Shown in pieces: positions 18,557-28,149 of a stretch of 64,000 nucleotides of DNA. The position numbers were made by a program, and so were the translations under genes. The DNA comes from Thiosocius teredinicola (lineage in GTDB: Bacteria > Pseudomonadota > Gammaproteobacteria > Chromatiales > Chromatiaceae). Position 1 is the stretch's first letter; every line of letters starts with the position of its first letter. The stretch is taken from the NCBI RefSeq assembly GCF_002009425.1, contig NZ_CP019936.1:2219297-2283296 (forward strand), in the 5' to 3' direction. The notes below the pieces were generated by a model that saw nothing but the letters and a program-made list of their open reading frames with translations, was not told where the DNA came from and did no database searches.

Positions 18557-20839
18557 ATGTCGGTCCCGCTGCGCTCGACGCGCTTGTTCCTTTCCGTTTT
18601 CATTCTTGTGACACTTTTTGTTGGCATTGCCGAAGCGCAGGTGCCCGGCAACGTGCTGAATGCGGAGAAGGAAAATTCAGGGTCCGGCCAGGAGCAGGTC
18701 GATGCCTTGATCAAAACGCTGGAAGACCCTACGCAGCGCAAAAAGCTGATCGAGTCTCTGCGGAGTCTTTCCAAGGCCGACAACAACGACAGCGCCGATT
18801 CAACGGAAGAATCGGGATTTCAGACGGCCGCGACACAGTTGGTGGAGACGCTATCGGACCGGATGTCGGCAATTGCGGCCGCGGGCGACACGCTGCTTGT
18901 CGCGATTGAACGTTTGCCCGCTACGGCTGCGAAATGGGTCGATTCATTCGCTGATCCGGCGGTACGCCAGAAGCGGAAGACCAAAGGCCTGCACCTGCTC
19001 GTCGTGCTCGGCAGTGGCTTCGTTGCAGCGTTCATTGTCGGCTGGATCATTCGGCGCCTGCGCGGACGACGCGGCGAGCAGCCGCGGCAACGCTCGCTGA
19101 CGCTGCGTGTCCTGTATCTTCTGGGTCGCTTCATCGTCGACATGCTGCCGGTCGTCGTGTTTGCCGGGTTAACCTACACCTTGCTGACGGTCTTCGACGT
19201 CGGTCGCGACCTGCGTCTGATCGCGATTGCATTGATCAACGCGTCGATCGTCTCCCGCCTGGTATTGGCCGTGTCGTCGTTTCTGTTCGCACCGAATGCG
19301 CCGCATCTTCGCTTGTGGCGCATCGGCGACGAAACAACGCACTATCTGCACCAATGGGTTCAACGCCTCACGTTCATTGCGGTGTACGGGTTCTTTGGTC
19401 TGCAGATCGGCCTGTTGATGGGGCTGCAGGGCGAGATCTACCACATCCTTCTGCGACTGTTGGGGCTAGCGGTGCTGGGCCTGCTGTTGGTGCTGATCGC
19501 ACAGAACCGCGAAGCCGTTGCGTCGGCGATTGCCGGTAAGCGTCAGGACGGGGAAGAGCCTATCTCTCCGATGTCGTCGCTGCGCCGCGGATTGGCGAGC
19601 GTCTGGCATCTGGTCGCCGGCATCTACCTCATTCTCGTGTTCGGCATCTGGGCAATCGAGATGCGCGATGGCTCCGAGTTCGTCGTCAAAGCGACGGCGA
19701 TCTCCTTGCTGGTCATCGCCGTGGCCTTGTTGATCGTGCGCGCGGTCGATCGCCTGTTCGATCGTGGCCTGCGGCTCTCCAACGACCTGCGTGAGCGTTT
19801 CCCTGGCCTCGAGCGACGTTTGAATCGCTACTTTCCCGTGTTGCGCAAGACAAGCAAGCTCATTGTTGCCGTGTTTGCCGGGCTGCTTGTGGCGGATGCG
19901 TGGGGCATCGATGCCTTGGGTTGGTTGGTCGATGGTGCAGGGCGGGGGTTGCTCGGCTCGACACTCAATGTGGTCATGATACTGGTCGTATCGATCTTCG
20001 TTTGGGAACTGGCCAGTGGGGTTATCGAACGTTATCTGGCGAGAGCCGATGAACAGGTGATGGGCCGCTATCGATCGCCGCGCACCCGCACCCTGCTGAC
20101 GGTAGGTCGTAACGCCTTGCTGGTTTTGGTCACGGTGGTTGCAACCCTGATGGTGTTGTCCGAACTGGGCATCAACATCGCGCCGTTGCTGGCTGGGGCA
20201 GGGGTGGTCGGTCTGGCGATCGGCTTCGGTGCGCAACGTCTGGTGCAGGATGTGATCAACGGTGTGTTCATCCTGTTTCAGGACCTGATGTCGGTGGGTG
20301 ACATCGTCAAACTCGGCGACTATTCAGGTGTCGTCGAGGCCCTGTCGATCCGCACCGTGCGCTTGCGCGACCTGGCCGGCGTCGTCCACACCGTGCCGTT
20401 CAGTTCGATCGAAGGCGTCAGCAACCTGACTCGCGAGTTCTCGTTCCACGTATTCGATCTCGGTATCGCTTACCGCGAAGACGTCGATGAGGTTATCGAA
20501 CTGATCAAGTCGATCGGTGCCGAGATGCGCGAAGATGAAACACTGAAACCGTTGATCCTCGAAGACCTTGAGGTGTTCGGCCTGGACGCCTTCGGCGATT
20601 CGGCGATCGTTATCAAGGGCCGTATCAAGACCCGACCGATCAAGCAGTGGCAGGTCGGTCGTGCATTCAATCGCCTGATCAAGCAGCGTTTCGACGAGGC
20701 CGGTATCGAGATACCTTTCCCGCATCGCACGCTGTACTTCGGCGTCGACAAGGACGGCAATGCACCGCCAGCTTACATCCAGCTCGAAAACATGATGAGA
20801 GAAGCAGCCAGGGAGCCTGAACCGTCCGCGACGCGTTGA
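18557..20839 (+). CDS. Large MscS-family mechanosensitive channel
   Basis: 760 aa. A signal peptide (LFLSVFILVTLFVGIAEA) precedes a periplasmic, partly helical region up to about residue 140. Multiple membrane helices follow. The MscS core includes the pore helix INIAPLLAGAGVVGLAIGFGAQRLVQDVINGVFILFQD, with the beta domain VGDIVKLGDYSGVVEALSIRTVRLRD after it. The length and N-terminal extension resemble MscK/YbiO-type channels. It probably relieves hypo-osmotic stress. Start not in doubt because of the signal peptide. Confidence 0.9.
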   Translation: MSVPLRSTRLFLSVFILVTLFVGIAEAQVPGNVLNAEKENSGSGQEQVDALIKTLEDPTQRKKLIESLRSLSKADNNDSADSTEESGFQTAATQLVETLSDRMSAIAAAGDTLLVAIERLPATAAKWVDSFADPAVRQKRKTKGLHLLVVLGSGFVAAFIVGWIIRRLRGRRGEQPRQRSLTLRVLYLLGRFIVDMLPVVVFAGLTYTLLTVFDVGRDLRLIAIALINASIVSRLVLAVSSFLFAPNAPHLRLWRIGDETTHYLHQWVQRLTFIAVYGFFGLQIGLLMGLQGEIYHILLRLLGLAVLGLLLVLIAQNREAVASAIAGKRQDGEEPISPMSSLRRGLASVWHLVAGIYLILVFGIWAIEMRDGSEFVVKATAISLLVIAVALLIVRAVDRLFDRGLRLSNDLRERFPGLERRLNRYFPVLRKTSKLIVAVFAGLLVADAWGIDALGWLVDGAGRGLLGSTLNVVMILVVSIFVWELASGVIERYLARADEQVMGRYRSPRTRTLLTVGRNALLVLVTVVATLMVLSELGINIAPLLAGAGVVGLAIGFGAQRLVQDVINGVFILFQDLMSVGDIVKLGDYSGVVEALSIRTVRLRDLAGVVHTVPFSSIEGVSNLTREFSFHVFDLGIAYREDVDEVIELIKSIGAEMREDETLKPLILEDLEVFGLDAFGDSAIVIKGRIKTRPIKQWQVGRAFNRLIKQRFDEAGIEIPFPHRTLYFGVDKDGNAPPAYIQLENMMREAAREPEPSATR

Positions 20840-21007
20840 GGCTGCCGCTTTCTTGAGCCGTGTTCGCCGCCAGCCGGCAGGGACGGCGCTATGCGCGGAA
20901 GTCTCCGCGCAAACCTCGGCCCAGTGCCGCCGTGCGGCGCCAGCTGGGAACTACACCGCCACCGATGCCCATCCCTGACGCGTTACGACATTCTGTACTT
21001 CGCGGGC
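20840..21007. other. Intergenic, no gene recognised
   Basis: The stretch after the MscS gene contains GC-rich inverted repeats (around 20900 and 20935) but no terminator with a T-run. No convincing coding frame was found. The haem-receptor promoter begins at its right end. Confidence 0.5.
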
Positions 21008-21041
21008 TTGACACTATAAATGCGAATCATTATCGTTCGTA
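21008..21041 (+). promoter_or_regulatory. Fur box overlapping promoter of the haem-uptake operon
   Basis: TTGACA at 21008-21013, a 17-base spacer and TATCGT at 21031-21036 form a sigma-70-like promoter. Spacer and -10 are covered by TGCGAATCATTATCG, which matches one full half and the centre of the Fur consensus (GATAATGATAATCATTATC). Iron-loaded Fur would block polymerase. The same core recurs at 28623 and, on the other strand, at 38942-38962. Confidence 0.8.
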
Positions 21042-21048
21042 AATAGAG

Positions 21049-21077
21049 GCTGGTGACGAGTATCGCTCGTCACCGGC
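21049..21077 (+). promoter_or_regulatory. Leader hairpin upstream of haem receptor
   Basis: GGTGACGAG (21052-21060), loop TATCG and CTCGTCACC (21066-21074) form a perfect nine-pair stem, extendable by GC pairs on both sides. It lies just downstream of the predicted transcription start and about 85 bases before the TTG start codon. It may protect the 5' end or modulate translation; no T-run follows. Confidence 0.5.
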
Positions 21078-21160
21078 CACGCAAACGCCAGCAACCTCGC
21101 CGTAGGCCGCGGTAGCCAGCTCCTGACCCGATTCATGAAACGTCAGCGAGGTGCCGAGGC

Positions 21161-23233
21161 TTGTTTCGCTCTGCTTCAACAATAAAAAATTTTTCTCTGC
21201 CATTGCGCGGTGCGGCCATCGGCCTGACCGCGCTGTGCGTATCCGCATCGCCGGCCAATGGCGATCAGCTTGCCGGTACGGCGGTATTGCAACCGCTCAA
21301 GGTCACGGCGACCAAGAGTGAGCGTGATCCGTTCAGCTCTCCAGAATCGATCAGCGTGGTCGATCGTCAACAGATCGAGGCGCAACAGGCGGTGTACCTC
21401 GGCGACCTGCTCGACGATCTGCCCAACGTCAGTATCGCGGGCGGTCCTCGCGGCATCGCACAGCAGGTGGTGATCCGCGGCGTCGGCGATGAACGCGTGG
21501 TGTTCCTGGTCGACGGTGCGCGGCAGAACTATTCACGTGCGCATAGCGGTCGCGTGTTCGTCGATGCACAGCTGTTGAAGCAGGTCGACGTATTGCGCGG
21601 TCCGGCCTCGGCGTTGTGGGGTAGCGGTGCGGTTGGCGGCGTGGTTGCGCTGACGACCAAGGACGCCATCGACCTGCTCGATCCCGGCGAGCGCGCCGGA
21701 GCGATGCTGCGCCTCGGCTATCAGAGTGTCACCGATCAGACGATCGTCGGCGGCAGCGCTTACGGGGTGTTCGGCGAGTCGCTCGATGTGTTGGTCGATG
21801 TCAGCGGACGCGAAGCCGACGATGTCGAACTGGGTGACGACACCACCTTGGCGCATTCGGCATTCGATATGCAGTCTTATCTCGGCAAGGTCACCTGGAA
21901 TCACGCTACCGGCCACACGCTGGGCCTGGCATTGCAGGGTTACGAAGAACAGGGCGAGGTGCCGTCCAATCCGCAGACCGCCGGCACACCGGATGATCTG
22001 GTCGACAGCGAGACGCGCCAACGCAACGCCTCGCTGCGCTACGCCTTCGACGCCGAAGGCGATACAGGCCTGTGGCATCCATCGTTGCTGTTCTACCGCA
22101 ACGCCACCGACGTCACCGAGCGGCGCCTGGTCGACGATCGCCAGGACGACACCGAGGTGGTCACGCATGGCATCGATGCACGCAACCGCATGTATTTTGC
22201 AACAGGGCCGGTGCGGCACGCCTTGATCGCAGGCGCCGACTATTTCAACGACGAGGCCGAAGCCAGTCGCAACGGCGCACCGCGCGATTCCTTTCCCGAC
22301 GCGGAACAGTCCGTGCTGGGCGCCTACGTGCAGGACGAGATGGTGTTCGCCGATCGCTGGACCCTGACCCCCGCCTTGCGTTGGGACCGATACCGCAGCG
22401 AGGCGGACGGTCTTGGCGGTGAATCGCAGGAGGCAAGTGAGCTGTCGAAGAAGCTGACGCTGAGCTACGAGGTGAACAGCTGGTTGTCGGTGCATGCCTC
22501 GTACGCCGAGGCATTCCGTGCACCGGCGATCAGCGAGTTGTTCGTATCGGGCACCCATTTCACCTGCGGGCCGGGATGCGCCAACCTGTTCGTTCCCAAC
22601 ACCGATCTCGAGCCGGAGAAGGCGCACAACAAGGAAATCGGCATTCGCCTGCACAAGTCCGGTCTGTGGGCGGACGGTGACCGGGCGTCGGCGAAGCTCA
22701 ATGTGTTCCGCAACGATGTCGACGACTTCATCGATCAGATCGTCAATTTCACCTTCGTCCCGGTGCCGGGTAATCCGGGGGCAGGCGGCGTCAGCTATTT
22801 CGAGAACGTCACCGAAGCACGTCTACAGGGTTTCGAGGCCGAGCTCGGCTACGAGGTGGCCAACTGGCGTCTCGACGTCGGCCATGGCCAGACCCGCGGA
22901 GACAACCTCACCACCGATGAACCGCTTGCCAGCATCCCTGCGGACGAACTCACGCTGGGGGTGGGTTACACCTGGCCGGCACATGCCTTGTCGCTGCAGT
23001 GGAAAAGCCGGTTCGTGTCCGATCAGGATCGCGTACCCGAAGGCATCGAGGCGACCGACAGCTATCAACTGCACGGTGTCGGGCTGACCTGGCGTCCGCG
23101 TTGGAACGGCAAAGACCGGGTACGCATCGACCTTGGCGTCGACAACCTGTTCGACGAGGACTATCGCCCGCACTTGTCGGTGCTGAAGGGACCGGGTCGC
23201 AACGTCAAGGCGTCGATCGCGATGCGCTTCTGA
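21161..23233 (+). CDS. hemR: TonB-dependent haem/haemoglobin receptor
   Basis: Outer-membrane haem receptor, 690 aa. A signal peptide is followed by a TonB-box-like LKVTATK, the plug domain (VVIRGVGDERVVFLVDGAR, LRGPASALWGSGAVGGVV) and a 22-strand barrel ending in Phe (IAMRF). The haem-receptor FRAP motif is in AEAFRAPAISELF, followed by an NPNL-like segment NLFVPNTDLEPE. The start appears to be TTG at 21161 after GAGG; no in-frame ATG lies nearby. Haem genes downstream fix the substrate class. Confidence 0.9.
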   Translation: MFRSASTIKNFSLPLRGAAIGLTALCVSASPANGDQLAGTAVLQPLKVTATKSERDPFSSPESISVVDRQQIEAQQAVYLGDLLDDLPNVSIAGGPRGIAQQVVIRGVGDERVVFLVDGARQNYSRAHSGRVFVDAQLLKQVDVLRGPASALWGSGAVGGVVALTTKDAIDLLDPGERAGAMLRLGYQSVTDQTIVGGSAYGVFGESLDVLVDVSGREADDVELGDDTTLAHSAFDMQSYLGKVTWNHATGHTLGLALQGYEEQGEVPSNPQTAGTPDDLVDSETRQRNASLRYAFDAEGDTGLWHPSLLFYRNATDVTERRLVDDRQDDTEVVTHGIDARNRMYFATGPVRHALIAGADYFNDEAEASRNGAPRDSFPDAEQSVLGAYVQDEMVFADRWTLTPALRWDRYRSEADGLGGESQEASELSKKLTLSYEVNSWLSVHASYAEAFRAPAISELFVSGTHFTCGPGCANLFVPNTDLEPEKAHNKEIGIRLHKSGLWADGDRASAKLNVFRNDVDDFIDQIVNFTFVPVPGNPGAGGVSYFENVTEARLQGFEAELGYEVANWRLDVGHGQTRGDNLTTDEPLASIPADELTLGVGYTWPAHALSLQWKSRFVSDQDRVPEGIEATDSYQLHGVGLTWRPRWNGKDRVRIDLGVDNLFDEDYRPHLSVLKGPGRNVKASIAMRF

Positions 23234-23277
23234 TGGGTGACATGCATGTATCGCGAACAACAGCAGGAGATGAGGTT

Positions 23278-24282
23278 ATGAGAGGCGCACTGGATTGCGA
23301 CACCGATGTCCACGAAGCTTTGCGTGATCGTTGGTACCGGTTACGACACGACAATCCCAAGCTGCGCATCCGCGATGCCGCACGCTTGTTGGACGTCAGC
23401 GAGATGCACCTGGTATCGCTCGGCTGCGGCGAGAGCGCGACGCGATTGTCCGACCACTGGCTGGCGATGGTCGCCCAGTTCGCCGATTTCGGTGATGTGA
23501 TGGCGCTGACGCGAAACGATCTGGCCGTGCACGAGTTGACCGGCCACTATGTGGCGGGTTTCGGCAAGGCCGGTGAGCTGAACGAACTTGGCGGCAGCGA
23601 GCGCCGCCTCGATCTGGAGCAATGGGCGTTCGCGTTTGCCGTGTGCGAACCCACCGCAGCGTCGAACCGCTACAGCATTCAGTTCTTCGATCATGTCGGC
23701 GACGCCGTACACAAGGTGTATCTGACCGATCGTAGCGATCGTGCGGAATACGCGGCCTTTGTATCGCGTTTTCGCGCCCAGGATCAGCGCCCCGGCAGTG
23801 AGCCTGTCGCGTTGACCACGGCCGGCGATCTGTCCTCCGGCTTGGCGGCGGCGAGCGATGGTGTCGCCGGCGACCACCAACAACGCTCGCTGTCGACCAA
23901 CGCTGTGTCGACATTGCTCGCGATTGCCGCCGAGCGCGGGCTCGACGTGCTGGTCGATGTGGCCAACGCAGGCGCACTGCAACGCTACGCCGGCAGAATC
24001 AGCAACACCTGCGTCACCGGCCCCTGGTTCAACGTGCTGGACAAAGCATTCAGCCTGCACCTGCGCGAGGACGGCATTGCGCGTGTTGCGTTGACGGCAA
24101 GCGGCGACGACACCCGTGCGATTGCAGTGCGCGCCTACGACAGCCGCGGCGCAAGCATCTGTGGTTTGTCGATCCGCACCGCGAAAGACCGCTTTTCGCA
24201 GCATGCCCTGCAGTTGGCGCTGAACTCGCTGCGCGCACCGACAACCGACGCTGTCGCCGACAGTGCCGAGCAACCCGCTTAG
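23278..24282 (+). CDS. hmuS: Haem-degrading/haem-trafficking protein HmuS (HemS/ChuS family)
   Basis: 334 aa cytoplasmic protein with the duplicated HemS fold. Each half begins with a helical HutX-like segment (RIRDAARLLDVSEMHLVSLGCGES). It binds haem delivered by HmuTUV and may open the ring or pass it on. The ATG at 23278 was chosen because AGGAGATGAGG lies just upstream; the same frame also opens at 23233, directly on the receptor stop. Confidence 0.87.
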   Translation: MRGALDCDTDVHEALRDRWYRLRHDNPKLRIRDAARLLDVSEMHLVSLGCGESATRLSDHWLAMVAQFADFGDVMALTRNDLAVHELTGHYVAGFGKAGELNELGGSERRLDLEQWAFAFAVCEPTAASNRYSIQFFDHVGDAVHKVYLTDRSDRAEYAAFVSRFRAQDQRPGSEPVALTTAGDLSSGLAAASDGVAGDHQQRSLSTNAVSTLLAIAAERGLDVLVDVANAGALQRYAGRISNTCVTGPWFNVLDKAFSLHLREDGIARVALTASGDDTRAIAVRAYDSRGASICGLSIRTAKDRFSQHALQLALNSLRAPTTDAVADSAEQPA

Positions 24283-24299
24283 CCAAGGAGATCTCACCC

Positions 24300-24836
24300 A
24301 TGAACGCCCAGATCGACGAACTCGAAAACGTGCAGATAGAGCTCACTGCGCTGCGTCGCAGCTTTTCGACCCTGCAACTGGCGACGGTCAACCCGCTCGG
24401 CGAACCCGATGCCAGCTATGCCGCGTATGTCGAACACGACGGCAACTACTATGTCTTCATCAGCGAACTGGCCTCGCATACCTGCAACCTGCTGCACAAT
24501 CGGCGCGCCAGCGTGTTGTTCATCGAGAACGAAGCCGAGGCGGATCACCTGCTGGCACGCAAGCGGCTCAGCTATCAGTGCGCGGCCGAGCGTGTCGAAC
24601 GCAATCGGGACGAGTTCGATCAGGTGTTGGAGCAGTTCGCGTTCAGGTTCGGCAACCTGATCGACACCTTGCGCGGATTGCGCGATTTCCACCTGTTCCG
24701 ATTGACCCCGGTAAGAGGCCTTTACGTGGCGGGCTTCGCCAAGGCCTACGCGATGGATGCCGACGATCTCGGTCGCTTGCGCCACCTGCGCGATCGCGGT
24801 CACCAACGCGTCGCTGACGATACGGGCGCGAACTGA
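24300..24836 (+). CDS. hutZ: Haem utilisation protein HutZ (HugZ family)
   Basis: 178 aa split-barrel FMN-binding-like protein of the pyridoxamine phosphate oxidase superfamily. Segments RRSFSTLQLATVNPLGEPDASYA and HNRRASVLFIENEAEA are typical of HutZ, which degrades haem in Vibrio. The C-terminal RGLYVAGFAKAYAM is the usual end of the domain. SD-like AAGGAG at 24284-24289 supports the start. It sits between hmuS and hmuT in the Fur-boxed operon. Confidence 0.88.
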   Translation: MNAQIDELENVQIELTALRRSFSTLQLATVNPLGEPDASYAAYVEHDGNYYVFISELASHTCNLLHNRRASVLFIENEAEADHLLARKRLSYQCAAERVERNRDEFDQVLEQFAFRFGNLIDTLRGLRDFHLFRLTPVRGLYVAGFAKAYAMDADDLGRLRHLRDRGHQRVADDTGAN

Positions 24837-24865
24837 CCAAAAACGAACTCTACGAGGAACGTGCG

Positions 24866-25756
24866 ATGTTCAGACTCGGCTACAGTACCTTGGTCGTCGG
24901 TGTGCTCCTGGCGTTGCTGCTGTCAAACGTTCGCGCCGTTGCCCAGCAGCAGGAGCGGCGGATCGTCGTGGTTGGTGGCGCATTGACCGAGATCGTTTAC
25001 GCCCTGGGTGAACAGGCCGACGTCGTCGGTGTCGATACCACCAGCCAGTGGCCATCCGCGACCAAAGCATTGCCCAATGTTGGCTATCAGCGTGCCCTAT
25101 CGGCAGAAGGCGTGGCCTCGCTGACGCCGTCGTTGATGCTGGTCAGTGACGATGCCGGTCCGCCGGGTGTACTGCAGCGGCTGCGCGAAAGCGGCATGCG
25201 TATCGAAACGGTTGCCTACAAAGACACCGAAGATGGCTTGGTGCGCAAGGTGCTGCATGTCAGCCGGGTGCTCGGGGTGCCGCAACGCGGCGCACAGCTG
25301 GCGGGTGAACTGGCGCGCCTGATGGATCTTCAGGCGGAACGCGTTGCGACGTTCAGCAGCAGGCCGAGGGCGGCGTTTCTGCTGAGCGTCGGTAAGGGCA
25401 ACCATCTGGCGACGGGCACCGACACGACCGCCGATGCCTTCATCCGCCTGGCCGGCGGCGTCAACGCGCTTGGCGGATACAGTGGTTACAAGCCGGTGAA
25501 TGCCGAGGCGATGATCGAAGCAGCCCCCGAGGTACTGCTGACGACCGCCGACTCACTCGAACAGGTGGGTGGTGTCGACGGCCTGCTGGCGCTGCCCGGT
25601 GTCGCGGCGACACCCGCCGGCAGATCCAGACGCATCATCGCGCTCGACGGGCTTTACCTGCTCGGGTTCGGGCCGCGCACACCGCAGGCCCTGGCCGAAC
25701 TGACCGACAGGCTGCACGCGCACCGCGTGGCCGACAGCCGGGTCGACACACCATGA
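24866..25756 (+). CDS. hmuT: Haem ABC transporter, periplasmic binding protein HmuT
   Basis: 296 aa class III binding protein with a signal peptide (LVVGVLLALLLSNVRAVA). Two lobes are joined by a long helix: VVGGALTEIVYALGEQADVVGVD begins the first lobe and ALLLTT-type segment EAAPEVLLTTADSLE the second. It delivers haem to HmuUV. Its stop overlaps the permease start by four bases. Confidence 0.92.
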   Translation: MFRLGYSTLVVGVLLALLLSNVRAVAQQQERRIVVVGGALTEIVYALGEQADVVGVDTTSQWPSATKALPNVGYQRALSAEGVASLTPSLMLVSDDAGPPGVLQRLRESGMRIETVAYKDTEDGLVRKVLHVSRVLGVPQRGAQLAGELARLMDLQAERVATFSSRPRAAFLLSVGKGNHLATGTDTTADAFIRLAGGVNALGGYSGYKPVNAEAMIEAAPEVLLTTADSLEQVGGVDGLLALPGVAATPAGRSRRIIALDGLYLLGFGPRTPQALAELTDRLHAHRVADSRVDTP

Positions 25757-26832
25757 ACACCGCGACCATCGCACAGCGCGTGCGCTTTGACTGGGCCATG
25801 CCGTCACGCGCCGTGCTCGGCATTGCCGTGTCGGCAGCACTGCTGTTGATTGCGGTGGTCGCTTCGCTGTCGGTCGGTGCGGTCAAGATACCGCCGGCAT
25901 CGATTGTCGACATCATCGCCGGTGCATGGGGCGATGCGACGCGCTCGGACGATGCGCAGGCGTTCGTGCTGTTGCAGATTCGCCTGCCGCGCACGCTGCT
26001 GGCGGTGCTGGTCGGCGCTTCATTGGCCATCGCCGGGGCGGCCATGCAAGGGTTGTTTCGCAATCCATTGGCTGACCCGACCTTGATCGGTGTGTCGGCG
26101 GGCGCGGCATTGGGCGCGGTGAGTGTGATCGTGTTGGGCGGCTCCCTGTTCAGCATTGCGTGGTTGGGCGCCTCGGCTGTACCGCTGGCCGCTTTCGTCG
26201 GCAGTCTGCTGGCAACCGCGGTGGTGAAAAGGCTGGCGACCAGCGAGGGGCGCACCGATGTGGCGACGCTGTTGCTCGCCGGCGTTGCGGTGCAGGCCGT
26301 CGCGATGGCCGGTGTCGGCCTGCTGACTTATCTCGCCGACGATGCCCAGCTGCGCACGCTGTCGTTCTGGACCCTGGGTAGCCTGGGCGGTGCCGGGTGG
26401 TCATCGCTGTTGTTCGCCGCGCCGTTGATGCTGGCGGCGATCCTGATCATTCCGGTCAAGGCTGCGGCGCTCAATGCGATGTTGTTGGGCGAGGCCGAGG
26501 CAGGCCACCTGGGCTTCGATACGCAACGCCTGAAGCGCGTGCTCGTGTTGCTGGTCAGCGGCGCAGTGGGTGCCGCCGTTGCCGTCAGCGGCATCATCGG
26601 TTTCGTCGGCCTGGTCGTGCCGCACCTGTTGCGCTTGATCGTCGGACCGGATCACCGCTGGTTGCTGCCAGGGTCGGCCTTGTTGGGTGCGGCGCTAATG
26701 CTGTCTGCCGATCTGCTGGCGCGTACCCTGGTCGTGCCGGCCGAGTTGCCGATCGGCATCATCACGGCGCTGTTGGGCGGGCCTTTCTTCATCTGGCTGC
26801 TCGTCAGGCGTCGCCAGGAGATCGGCGTATGA
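25753..26832 (+). CDS. hmuU: Haem ABC transporter permease HmuU
   Basis: FecCD-family inner-membrane permease, 359 aa, with about ten helices. RLPRTLLAVLVGASLAIAGAAMQGLFRNPLADPTLIGVSAGAALG is the conserved coupling and gate region (shown here by its boundaries at residues 76-120). The C-terminal VSGIIGFVGLVVPHLLRLI is also typical. Coupled at both ends by ATGA overlaps to hmuT and hmuV. Confidence 0.92.
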   Translation: MNTATIAQRVRFDWAMPSRAVLGIAVSAALLLIAVVASLSVGAVKIPPASIVDIIAGAWGDATRSDDAQAFVLLQIRLPRTLLAVLVGASLAIAGAAMQGLFRNPLADPTLIGVSAGAALGAVSVIVLGGSLFSIAWLGASAVPLAAFVGSLLATAVVKRLATSEGRTDVATLLLAGVAVQAVAMAGVGLLTYLADDAQLRTLSFWTLGSLGGAGWSSLLFAAPLMLAAILIIPVKAAALNAMLLGEAEAGHLGFDTQRLKRVLVLLVSGAVGAAVAVSGIIGFVGLVVPHLLRLIVGPDHRWLLPGSALLGAALMLSADLLARTLVVPAELPIGIITALLGGPFFIWLLVRRRQEIGV

Positions 26833-27650
26833 CGCTGCATGCCCATGATCTGGGGTTCGCAGTTGGCGGGCGCTGCCTGCTCGAACAGGTGGATCTCGAG
26901 GTATCCCCCGGTGAGGTCGTAGCCGTTGTCGGTCCGAATGGGGCAGGCAAGAGCACCTTGTTGAAACTGCTGAGCGGCGATCTTGTTCCCACATATGGTG
27001 GCGTCGCGCTCAATGGTCGACGCTTGCGAAACTGGAGCCGCCTGCAACTGGCGCAACAGCGCGCGGTGTTGCCACAGCACAATCACCTGAATTTCCCTTT
27101 CTCCGCGATTGAAGTGGTGTCGATGGGCAGGTCGCCACATCAGCGGGTGGGGCGCGGTCACGACCGGACGATTATCGAACAGGTGATGCACGAGGCCGAT
27201 GTGATGCACCTGGCGACACGACGTTTTTCAACCCTGTCCGGCGGCGAGCGCCAACGGGTTCACCTGGCGCGCGTGTTGGCGCAGATATGGGACGACCCGC
27301 TTGGCGTGGCGCGCTATCTGCTGCTCGACGAGCCGACCTCGGCGCTCGATCTGGCGCATCAGCAACGCACCTTGCAGATTGCCCAACGGTTGGCACATGA
27401 ACGCGGCATCGGCGTGGTCGCCGTGTTGCACGACCTCAACCTGACGGCCTGTCATGCCGATCGCGTTGTCTGTCTGAAGCAGGGGCGTATGCTGGCACAG
27501 GGCGTGACCGACACGATCATCGATGCACCGTTGCTGCAGAGCGTGTACGGACTGCCGTTGCACGTGGTGCCGCATCCGGCGCTGCACGGCAAGAAGCTGG
27601 TGGCGATGGGAGACGCCACGATGCCGGCGATGGCCGACACCGGCGCCTGA
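26829..27650 (+). CDS. hmuV: Haem ABC transporter ATPase HmuV
   Basis: 273 aa ATPase. Walker A GPNGAGKST, Q-loop LPQHN, signature LSGGERQRV, Walker B YLLLDEPTSALD and H-loop VLHDLN are all present. The insertion between signature and Walker B (AQIWDDPLGVARY) is typical of HmuV. The ATG at 26829 overlaps the permease stop. A longer upstream frame is spurious. The gene ends three bases before a convergent gene. Confidence 0.93.
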   Translation: MTLHAHDLGFAVGGRCLLEQVDLEVSPGEVVAVVGPNGAGKSTLLKLLSGDLVPTYGGVALNGRRLRNWSRLQLAQQRAVLPQHNHLNFPFSAIEVVSMGRSPHQRVGRGHDRTIIEQVMHEADVMHLATRRFSTLSGGERQRVHLARVLAQIWDDPLGVARYLLLDEPTSALDLAHQQRTLQIAQRLAHERGIGVVAVLHDLNLTACHADRVVCLKQGRMLAQGVTDTIIDAPLLQSVYGLPLHVVPHPALHGKKLVAMGDATMPAMADTGA

Positions 27651-27653
27651 TCG

Positions 27654-28130
27654 TCACCACCAAAGCCAGCCGTGACTGCCGGCAGCCGCACCCGCGACCG
27701 TCAGCAGGCTCAAGCTCATCAAGACCCAATGCAGGCGATGGATGCGTTTGAATACCTGTGTCGGGTTACGACGTGCAGATTCAGCGAACCAACGTTTGAG
27801 GACCAGCGGTTCGAGTACGAACAGCATCAGGGTGAACAACACCCAGATCGCGACCATGGCGTGCATCCACCAGTACGATGGATCGGCAAAGCGTGACCAG
27901 GCATTGAGGTGATGGACCAGGTAAAAGCCGGAGAGACCGGTGAGCAGTGTGGTGACACGCGCCTGCCAGGCAAAGCGGTGTTCGATCAGTTCGAAGAACG
28001 CGACCTGTTCCTGCGGCGATTTGAAGCGACGCACGGCGGGGATGATTACCGTGGTGACCATCGCAACGCCGCCTATCCACAGCACGACACCCAGCACATG
28101 CAGGATGCGCGCAATCCCGAACTCGGTCAT
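27654..28130 (-). CDS. Four-helix membrane protein, CopD-like
   Basis: 158 aa with four predicted helices and conserved-looking His residues (ILHVLGVVLWIGG, FYLVHHLNAW, WWMHAMVAIW, RIHRLHWVLM). The pattern resembles CopD/haem-b-type integral membrane proteins, so a haem or copper role is possible next to the haem operon. It converges on hmuV and is preceded by an HMA-like gene on the same strand. Confidence 0.7.
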   Translation of the reverse strand: MTEFGIARILHVLGVVLWIGGVAMVTTVIIPAVRRFKSPQEQVAFFELIEHRFAWQARVTTLLTGLSGFYLVHHLNAWSRFADPSYWWMHAMVAIWVLFTLMLFVLEPLVLKRWFAESARRNPTQVFKRIHRLHWVLMSLSLLTVAGAAAGSHGWLWW

Positions 28131-28149
28131 CGTCGATCGTCCGTCGGCT

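Noticed and set aside
21533-22654. A 373-codon open frame antisense to the haem receptor
   Set aside because: The receptor plug and barrel read through on the plus strand with family motifs.
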